Of a stretch of 64,000 nucleotides of DNA, positions 58,381 through 64,000 are shown one piece after another. Position 1 is the first letter of the stretch; each line of letters opens with the position of its first letter. The stretch covers positions 2,419,001-2,483,000 of the forward strand of contig NZ_CP040676.1 of NCBI RefSeq assembly GCF_005960665.1, given 5' to 3'. The notes below the pieces were generated by a model. It did not search any database. It was not told the origin of the DNA and saw only the letters and a program-made list of their open reading frames with translations. Made by a program: the position numbers and the translations under genes. The stretch is from Exiguobacterium mexicanum. GTDB taxonomy: Bacteria > Bacillota > Bacilli > Exiguobacteriales > Exiguobacteriaceae.

Positions 58381-59844
58381 TTAACCTTTTGTCGTATCGG
58401 CAGCAGCCGCTTGGACTGCACCTTGTGCGACTTCTTCTTCTTCGACGTCCCAACATTCCGTGTTCTCGATGCCGAGTTTACGGGCCGAGAAGCGTGGGTT
58501 GAGCCCTTGGGCACGCTGCTCTTCGTAGTCGCGAAGGACTTTGAAGGCGACGCCACCGAGTAACGTGATGGCTGCAATGTTGATTAACGTCATCCCTGCC
58601 ATGAACAAGTCAGCCAAGCTCCAGACGAAGCCGAGGCTTGCGACCGCTCCGATGAAGACGAACGCCATTGTCGCAAGGCGGAAACCAAGAACTGCGTTTT
58701 TGCTCTTCTTGATGAACTCGATGTTTGTTTCACCGTAGTAGTAGCTACCTGCGATTGAACTGAAGGCGAACAAGAAGACACTGACAGCGACGAACGCTGG
58801 CGCCCATGATCCGATTTGTTCGCTCAATGCATTTTGAAGCATGACGATTCCTTCTCCGTTACCGGCAGCATAGCTGTCTGAGAGGAGGATGATGGCCGCT
58901 GTTGCCGTACAGACGATCAACGTGTCCAAGAAGACGCCGAGCGCTTGAAGGAAACCTTGTTTCGCTGGGTGTGAAACTTCTGCGGCTGCTGCCGCGTTTG
59001 GTGCCGAACCCATACCTGCTTCGTTCGAGAAGAGACCGCGACGTACACCCATCGAGATGGCTGCTCCGACCGATCCACCGAACGCTTGCTCAAGACCGAA
59101 TGCGCTCTGGAAGATCATCGCGAACACGCCTGGGATTTCTGTGATGTTGACGACGACGACATAAGCGGCGATGGCCAAGTACAATCCAGCCATAATCGGT
59201 ACAACGATTGCCGAGAAGTTGGCGACACGGTGTACACCACCGAAGATGACCAATCCAGTCAAGACGACGAGGATGGCTCCACCGACGACGGCATCGATGC
59301 CGAACGCGTTATCAAACGCGGCCGCGATCGTGTTCGATTGCACTGAGTTGAAGATGAGACCGAACGTCACCGCGATTAAGACGGCGAAGACGATACCAAG
59401 GGCCCGGTTGTTGAGTCCTTTTTCAATGTAGTATGCTGGACCGCCGCGGTACGCGACGTCATCTTTTACTTTATAGACTTGTGCGAGCGTGCTCTCAATC
59501 ATCGCTGTCGCTCCACCGAGAAGCGCGACGATCCACATCCAGAAGACCGCTCCTGGTCCACCGACCGTCACGGCGACGGTGACACCGGCCAAGTTACCCG
59601 TCCCGATTCGTGTGGCTGCTCCGATGAAGAACGATTTCATTGAACTGATGCTCTTGCTGTCTGTGACCTCCGGTTTTTCAGCGACGACCCGGAACATCTC
59701 TTTTAAGTAACGGAACTGCATAAAGCGTGTCCTCACTGTAAAGTAAATCCCGGCTCCGACGAGCGCAACGATGAGAACATACGTCCATAAGATGTTGTTC
59801 ATGTAATCGACGCTTCCTTGTAACATGCTTTGCACGGCTTCCAT
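58381..59844 (-). CDS. Alanine/glycine:cation symporter (AGCS family)
   Basis: 487 residues with about ten spans. 'IGTGNLAGVTVAVTVGGPGAVFWMW', 'GAATRIGTGNLAG' and 'GLFSNEAGMGSAPNAAAAAEVSHPAKQGFLQALGVFLDTLIVCTATA' are AGCS signatures. It takes up alanine or glycine with sodium or protons. A TTGATA-N16-TATAAT promoter precedes it, and a perfect TGTTATATAACA palindrome lies farther upstream at 59974. GGGAGGA ribosome site. Confidence 0.95.
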   Translation of the reverse strand: MEAVQSMLQGSVDYMNNILWTYVLIVALVGAGIYFTVRTRFMQFRYLKEMFRVVAEKPEVTDSKSISSMKSFFIGAATRIGTGNLAGVTVAVTVGGPGAVFWMWIVALLGGATAMIESTLAQVYKVKDDVAYRGGPAYYIEKGLNNRALGIVFAVLIAVTFGLIFNSVQSNTIAAAFDNAFGIDAVVGGAILVVLTGLVIFGGVHRVANFSAIVVPIMAGLYLAIAAYVVVVNITEIPGVFAMIFQSAFGLEQAFGGSVGAAISMGVRRGLFSNEAGMGSAPNAAAAAEVSHPAKQGFLQALGVFLDTLIVCTATAAIILLSDSYAAGNGEGIVMLQNALSEQIGSWAPAFVAVSVFLFAFSSIAGSYYYGETNIEFIKKSKNAVLGFRLATMAFVFIGAVASLGFVWSLADLFMAGMTLINIAAITLLGGVAFKVLRDYEEQRAQGLNPRFSARKLGIENTECWDVEEEEVAQGAVQAAAADTTKG

Positions 59845-60264
59845 AAATAAGTTCCTCCCTGTTGTGTGAATCTAAAGTTGTTAAGATGTTTTATAATGTC
59901 TTGTTTTGAATTATACAAAGATTCTGACAATTATCAATAATTTTTTTATAGGTCAGTTCACACTTATTTCATATGTTATATAACAAAAGTTGAGTTATAG
60001 CTTTATTTAAAGCGCTTACAAAGTTATCTGAAAGAAATAATAAATCTTTATTTCCCTGCTGTATTTTGACGTCCTCATTCAACTTGTTTCAAACTATTCG
60101 CTTTGTGAATAGGTTTTAATGTGAATATTGTTTACATTTCTCATCTCGTTTGAATTATTTCCCTGATTTGCGACTGAACGCTAATTGACCGGGTAATAAA
60201 TAACTGTAGGTGTGCACCTTCTATAACACCACGTTCAGTCATCACGAGGAAAGAAGGGAACGAG
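59845..60264. other. 420-base AT-rich spacer between the AGCS gene and the secreted-protein gene
   Basis: It holds the AGCS promoter on the minus strand, a perfect TGTTATATAACA palindrome (59974-59985) and a cre-like TTTAAAGCGCTTACA (60006-60020, one mismatch). No convincing open frame with a ribosome site is seen. GC content is well below that of the genes. Confidence 0.7.
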
Positions 60265-61239
60265 ATGAAGAAGCATCGAAAATGGTGGTCACTGTTGTTC
60301 GTGCTCATGTTCGTGCTGTCGCTCTTGCCAATGAAAGGAGTCGTTGCGGAAGAAAGTAGTAAACAATGGTGTGTGTCGACGACGTCGAGTACAACGATTT
60401 ATGCGGGACAAAACATCCCGATTGGTACTGTTGACTTTGAGTTCGTTGCCGATGGGCTGAAAATCGTCATCGATTTGAATGACGGGGTCGTCTTACAGGA
60501 TGTACCAGAAAACATCAAGATTGATTTCCGTTTAACGACCGAGTCTCTTGAGCGTGGAAGTCCCGGTGCATATGAATTCAAGATCAAATCACTTGTCGAC
60601 CCGACACAGTTACTGATTCCGTATGCGAATCTCGCCGGTTACCTTGGAGTCACTGAATCCACGCTTTTGTCAGACGAATTCCAATTCAATGTTTTCCTCC
60701 ACTTGGATACGGTCGTGAACGGTTCGAACGAAACAGCCTATCCGGGTGATCCGGGCGTCGGTACTCCTTGGGTCCGCTACGTCACGTTGACGGTGGAAGA
60801 ATGTACGCCACCACCGCCACCAACGGACGACTATGATGTGTATACGATCGGTTTCTGGAAAAACACATTCAACTTCGACAAAGTAACGTTCTCGTATGGA
60901 ACGTTCATTACACTCAACGGCCAAACCTATAGCGTGACTGACGACCGTGAAGCACTCGCCCTGCTCATGGATCCCGCGAAAAGAGGAATGACCGAAGAGA
61001 AACGATTGATTATGCAACTGACGGCTGCAAAAATCAACGTCTTGTTAAACGGTACTGATGTGCTCGATCTCGAGCTCGTCTATGCCATAGACAATAGCGA
61101 GGTCGGGTTGACCGTCGGTGAATTGCTCGCCGGTGCGGACGCGGCGCTTGCAAGCAAGAACGTTGAACAGATGAAGTACTATCAACAGCTGCTCGACCAC
61201 TTCAACAATGGCTATTTCATCGGTACGTCACATGACTGA
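60265..61239 (+). CDS. Secreted two-domain protein, function unknown
   Basis: 324 residues. Signal peptide ends near 'GVVAEESS'. The N-terminal domain (about 30-180) is beta-rich and Thr/Asp-rich. A PPPPP hinge (about 185-190) links it to a C-terminal domain with 'YTIGFWKNTFNFDKVTFSYG', 'DDREALALLMDPAKRGMTEEKRLIMQLTAAKINVLLNG' and 'VGELLAGADAAL'. That 'GFWK...QL.AAK.N' arrangement resembles a domain I recall from secreted actinobacterial and archaeal proteins. No cell-wall sorting motif. Monocistronic. Confidence 0.75.
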   Translation: MKKHRKWWSLLFVLMFVLSLLPMKGVVAEESSKQWCVSTTSSTTIYAGQNIPIGTVDFEFVADGLKIVIDLNDGVVLQDVPENIKIDFRLTTESLERGSPGAYEFKIKSLVDPTQLLIPYANLAGYLGVTESTLLSDEFQFNVFLHLDTVVNGSNETAYPGDPGVGTPWVRYVTLTVEECTPPPPPTDDYDVYTIGFWKNTFNFDKVTFSYGTFITLNGQTYSVTDDREALALLMDPAKRGMTEEKRLIMQLTAAKINVLLNGTDVLDLELVYAIDNSEVGLTVGELLAGADAALASKNVEQMKYYQQLLDHFNNGYFIGTSHD

Positions 61240-61255
61240 ACAAACCTGGACAAAC

Positions 61256-61293
61256 AAAAAAGGCAGTCGCTCATTGTGAGCGGCTGCTTTTTA
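61256..61293. terminator. Bidirectional terminator
   Basis: AAAAAGGCAGTCGCTCA/TGAGCGGCTGCTTTTT (one mismatch) with TTG loop. Confidence 0.9.
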
Positions 61294-61458
61294 AACGCCT
61301 GTCCGTTTCTTCTGGTTGTTCGGCTTCTTCGTCAACTGGTTCGTCAACGGTTTCTGCTTCGTCCCACGAAGTCCTGTCGGCACTTTCGTCTCGTTTTGTT
61401 TCTTTTCAGCGAGTTTTTGCTTCATCGCCTCTTGAAAACTTAATTTCTTTTCAGTCAT
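61291..61458 (-). CDS. 55-residue basic protein, unknown
   Basis: ATG at 61458 with a strong GGAGGTG ribosome site located in the last codons of ywbE. The product is rich in Lys, Gln and Thr ('MTEKKLSFQEAMKQKLAEKK', then 'PTGLRGTKQKPLTNQLTKK') and very basic, suggesting nucleic-acid or ribosome contact. Not recognised. It ends at the shared terminator. Confidence 0.6.
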   Translation of the reverse strand: MTEKKLSFQEAMKQKLAEKKQNETKVPTGLRGTKQKPLTNQLTKKPNNQKKRTGV

Positions 61459-61459
61459 G

Positions 61460-61663
61460 TTATTCACCTCCAGCTTCGATCACTTTCACCCGACCGACCT
61501 GTCCATCGCTTAAGCGTACTTTAATGCCGTGCGGGTGACGCGGCGAGTTCGTCAAAATGTCTTTGACGACGCCTGACGTCAACTTCCCACTCCGCTGATC
61601 TTGTTTTAGGACAATCTGGACGTGGAGCCCTGGGCGAATGTCCGCGCGTTTCGTGCCATCCAT
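61460..61663 (-). CDS. ywbE: YwbE family protein
   Basis: 67 residues from the ATG at 61663 (AAAGGGGTG ribosome site). 'RADIRPGLHVQIVLKQDQRSGKLTSGVVKDILTNSPRHPHGIKVRLSDGQVGRVK' is the full YwbE/DUF2196 domain, a small SH3-like fold of unknown role. It is followed immediately by a small basic protein gene on the same transcript. Confidence 0.9.
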   Translation of the reverse strand: MDGTKRADIRPGLHVQIVLKQDQRSGKLTSGVVKDILTNSPRHPHGIKVRLSDGQVGRVKVIEAGGE

Positions 61664-61727
61664 ACCCGACACCCCTTTCCGTATAGTCAACCTCTATCAT
61701 ATGCTCTTTTCCCGCGTTTGTCACAAT

Positions 61728-62060
61728 CTATTCCACGATGCCGATTTGTCCGACCGTCCTCGTCAAATAACTTTGATCGGTCTCGAATCGGTTCGTCCCC
61801 TGTCCCCAATCCGTCTCGACCTCGACGCGGCCTCGTTCGAACGAGATTGTCAAAATCACTCGCCCTGCCTCATTTTGTAATCGAGCCACTCCTTGCAACG
61901 CGTGAAAGGCATGGGTCAAATCCCGTGCAAATTGGACATACGCCTCCGTCCGGACCGTCTCGATGACTTGCGCATGGACGAGTCGTAACGTGTCGCGTGA
62001 CGCTTCCGCGATGACGAACCGGAATGTCGTCTCCTCGTTTCTAATCTCGAAGTGATGCAT
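61728..62060 (-). CDS. Small protein with DUF6228/WapI-like fold
   Basis: 110 residues from the ATG at 62060 (AGGAGGTG ribosome site). A beta-helix-helix-beta pattern ending 'NRFETDQSYLTRTVGQ', the 'F.TDQ.YL' ending of DUF6228/WapI-like proteins. The family is sometimes an immunity protein, but no toxin is nearby, so the role is unknown. Confidence 0.55.
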   Translation of the reverse strand: MHHFEIRNEETTFRFVIAEASRDTLRLVHAQVIETVRTEAYVQFARDLTHAFHALQGVARLQNEAGRVILTISFERGRVEVETDWGQGTNRFETDQSYLTRTVGQIGIVE

Positions 62061-62073
62061 GATCCCACCTCCT

Positions 62074-62100
62074 AAAAAAGACACCTTCGACGTGAAGGTG
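62074..62100 (-). terminator. Terminator of the alpha-glucosidase gene
   Basis: On the minus strand CACCTTC pairs with GAAGGTG around ACGTC, followed by TCTTTTTT. Confidence 0.8.
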
Positions 62101-62109
62101 CCTTCTCAA

Positions 62110-63807
62110 TTATAAACGATACAACCTTGCTTCGAACGGCCGCATCATAAACGTTTCCGTCTCAATCGTCTCAGGGTCCATCTCATTCGTCAAGACGAGC
62201 GTCGCTTTGTCGAGACCAGGAAGCGTCGCCTCGGCAGGGTTTGCCGTCAAGTTGACGACGACATAAAATGTCTGTTCTTCAAACTTCCGTTCATAGGCGA
62301 ACACTTGCAGATGGTCCGGCAGCAAATCACGGTAACTGCCGTACGTGAACGTCTCTTCGGCCCGACGAAGACGAATCATCGCCTTGTAGAACGATAGAAT
62401 CGAGTGGGCATCCTTCGATTGGGCGTCGACGTTAAGCGTCTCATATTCTTCGTGGATCGGCATCCACGGCTTCGTCGTCGAAAAGCCCGCGTTCGGTGAC
62501 GCGTCCCATTGAATCGGGGTGCGGACGTTGTCGCGCGACGTGCCCCATACGTGTTGCATCGAATCGATTTCGCTCATACCGTTGGCAATCCGTTCGAAAT
62601 ATTCATTTTTTGTCGCCACATCGTCATAGTCATGAATCGAAGGGAGCGGTACGTTTTTCATGCCGATTTCCTGACCTTGATAGATGAACGGCGTCCCGTG
62701 CATGAAGAAGTACATCATGCCAAGGGCGGTCGCGCTTTCGCGCCAGTAATGGTTCTCATCCCCAACGAGCGAGACGGCGCGCACCATGTCGTGGTTCTCG
62801 ATATAGAGAGCGTTCCATCCCGTCTCGAGCAGGCCTTGTTGCCACTTGTCAAAAATCCGCTTCAGCTTGACGACATCGAGCGGAGCCAGGCGTGACTTGC
62901 GCATGATGTCGACGTGGTCGAAATGGAACGCCATGTTCATCGCCCCGTTTTCCGGTCCCATCCACAAATCGGCCGCTTGTGGCTCAATTCCGTTCGTCTC
63001 ACCGACCGTCATGATGTCGTACTTGGCGAATGTCGCTTGTTTCATCTCTTGCAGATAGTCGTGGATACCCTCGATGTTCGAATACATGGAGAACGCCGTG
63101 ACGTACGGTTTCCCGTCTGGAGACGGCAACATCGTCTCAGTTGGCATCTTCTTGATGTGACTGATCGCGTCGACTCGGAATCCGTCGATTCCTTTGTCGA
63201 GCCACCAGTTGATCATGTCATAGACGGCGCCACGCACTTCTTCATTTTCCCAGTTCAAGTCTGGCTGTTTTTTAGAGAAGACGTGCAAATAATATTGCTC
63301 GGTCGTTTCATCGTATTCCCAAGCCGAGCCCCCAAAGATACTCGCCCAGTTGTTCGGAGGTGCCTCATCCGTTCCGTCACGCCAGATGTACCAGTCCCGC
63401 TTCGGGTCGTGTCTCGAACTTTTTGATTCGACGAACCATGGATGCTCGTCAGAGGTATGGTTGACGACAAGGTCTAACAGTAATTTCATTCCACGGGCGT
63501 GGACTGCTTTGAGCAACGCATCAAAGTCTTCCATCGTTCCGAACTCTTCCATAATGTCTTCATAGTCCGAGATATCATATCCGTTATCATCGTTCGGAGA
63601 CTTATACATCGGACAAATCCAAATCACATCGATCCCCAGGTCTTCTAAGTAATCCAGCTTGTCAATGATACCGCGGAGATCGCCGATTCCATCTCCGTTC
63701 GAATCTTTAAAGCTACGCGGGTAAATCTGATATGCGATCGCTTCTTTCCACCACGTGCGGGTGACCGTTTTCTGCTTCTCTTGTTGTCTACTGACCATCG
63801 ACTCCAT
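62110..63807 (-). CDS. malL: GH13 alpha-glucosidase / oligo-1,6-glucosidase
   Basis: 565 residues with the GH13 barrel. Catalytic nucleophile D213 in 'GFRVDAISHIK', acid/base E270 in 'MTVGETNG' and D340 in 'IENHDMVRAVS'. Block I 'LLLDLVVNHTSDEHPWF' follows the oligo-1,6-glucosidase pattern (QPDLNW also present). It hydrolyses short alpha-1,6 or alpha-1,4 glucosides in the cytoplasm. AGGAGG precedes the ATG at 63807. A cre-like palindrome lies about 100 bases upstream. Exact linkage specificity is inferred. Confidence 0.92.
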   Translation of the reverse strand: MESMVSRQQEKQKTVTRTWWKEAIAYQIYPRSFKDSNGDGIGDLRGIIDKLDYLEDLGIDVIWICPMYKSPNDDNGYDISDYEDIMEEFGTMEDFDALLKAVHARGMKLLLDLVVNHTSDEHPWFVESKSSRHDPKRDWYIWRDGTDEAPPNNWASIFGGSAWEYDETTEQYYLHVFSKKQPDLNWENEEVRGAVYDMINWWLDKGIDGFRVDAISHIKKMPTETMLPSPDGKPYVTAFSMYSNIEGIHDYLQEMKQATFAKYDIMTVGETNGIEPQAADLWMGPENGAMNMAFHFDHVDIMRKSRLAPLDVVKLKRIFDKWQQGLLETGWNALYIENHDMVRAVSLVGDENHYWRESATALGMMYFFMHGTPFIYQGQEIGMKNVPLPSIHDYDDVATKNEYFERIANGMSEIDSMQHVWGTSRDNVRTPIQWDASPNAGFSTTKPWMPIHEEYETLNVDAQSKDAHSILSFYKAMIRLRRAEETFTYGSYRDLLPDHLQVFAYERKFEEQTFYVVVNLTANPAEATLPGLDKATLVLTNEMDPETIETETFMMRPFEARLYRL

Positions 63808-63900
63808 ACGCCGCTTGCCTCCTACATCTCATCATTTATATTTTATATACTTGAACAGCAATACCTGTTTCAGGATGAATCTAATCCTAGAATAGCACTT

Positions 63901-63915
63901 GTGCAAGCGTTTGCA
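63901..63915. promoter_or_regulatory. cre/LacI-type operator upstream of the alpha-glucosidase gene
   Basis: GTGCAAGCGTTTGCA, matching WTGNAANCGNWNNCW at 14 of 15 positions and nearly palindromic. It suits CcpA or a MalR-type repressor. Confidence 0.7.
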
Positions 63916-63930
63916 AATAATCACATATAA

Positions 63931-63957
63931 AAAAATGCAGTCCGAGGACTACATTTT
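63931..63957 (-). terminator. Terminator of the gene entering from the right edge
   Basis: AAATGCAGTCC/GGACTACATTT (one mismatch) with GAG loop. On the minus strand it is followed by T-rich sequence. Confidence 0.7.
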
Positions 63958-64000
63958 AGAGATGGTCGCGACTTGTTCACAGAACGCACCGATGACGTCG
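63949..64000 (-). CDS. C-terminal end of a gene that continues past the right edge
   Basis: Only the last 16 codons are visible, ending DVIGAFCEQVATISKM and a TAG inside the terminator stem. Too little to name. Position beside the alpha-glucosidase could suit a sugar regulator or transport gene. Confidence 0.4.
   Translation of the reverse strand, partial: DVIGAFCEQVATISKM

Overview
The window reads as a stretch of chromosome from a low-to-moderate GC Firmicute. Gene content and family variants (ABC-F of the YkpA/YbiT type, GlcT-type antitermination, YflT-type stress proteins, CcpA-like cre boxes, strong AGGAGG ribosome sites, sigma-B-like promoters) point to Bacillales, and Exiguobacterium or a close relative is my best guess. 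Genes are dense and lie in short operons, usually separated by strong and often bidirectional terminators. No rRNA, tRNA, CRISPR array, prophage or conjugative element was seen. One insertion sequence of the IS1182 family is present.

Layout. 1-9.2 kb: YwqG-like protein (cut by the edge), CidA/CidB-type holin pair, peptidase T, OsmC-like peroxidase, SfsA, SpoIIM-like membrane protein, ABC-F ATPase, a YtkA-like lipoprotein and a LysM-bearing polysaccharide deacetylase. 9.2-10.3 kb: two decayed molybdenum-cofactor genes (moeB-like and moaC). 10.4-15.3 kb: an FNR-box-preceded ric/scdA gene, then the glyoxylate shunt (glcB, a small Cys-rich protein, aceA) with shared palindromic operators. 15.3-20.4 kb: MarR and nitroreductase, a second nitroreductase, a methyltransferase, ecsAB (ecsB broken by an amber codon) and a ROK kinase whose start codon reads AUA. 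20.4-22.2 kb: the IS1182-family element, placed between two convergent stop codons. 22.2-31.1 kb: diguanylate cyclase, a small-protein pair, AAA ATPase, two-component system with a divergent secreted protein, ZIP-like protein and a MutS2-like ATPase with no Smr domain.

31.1-34.4 kb is the most regulated part. The MutS2-like gene has a leader with a 9-codon open frame followed by a terminator and a competing pairing. Divergent from it is an EIIA-glcT-nagE-like PTS operon whose leader holds a GlcT-type RAT overlapping a terminator, with a cre box between the two promoters. 34.5-50.7 kb: a toxin-like small membrane peptide, htpX-lemA, Nudix, M20 amidohydrolase, CBS/CorC membrane protein, a DMT-Crp-DMT cluster, DJ-1-like protein, glycerol dehydrogenase, VanY-like carboxypeptidase, an IsdG-like heme oxygenase, a HEPN-CBS protein, azlCD, an HD-GYP phosphodiesterase and a mechanosensitive-channel-like protein. 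50.9-64 kb: mgsA, a membrane protein with a CTG start, tandem YflT stress proteins, hydroxyacid dehydrogenase, a pair of P-loop GTPases, VOC protein, formate/nitrite transporter, AGCS symporter, a secreted two-domain protein, ywbE and an alpha-glucosidase.

Themes: (i) carbon-source control (CcpA-like boxes, RAT antitermination, a 12-bp palindrome at the glyoxylate genes and an amino-acid symporter); (ii) stress response (sigma-B-like promoters, YflT proteins, ribosome-linked attenuation); (iii) local decay between 9 and 20 kb, where four genes carry lesions next to an IS copy. All assignments come from reading motifs; no searches were run.
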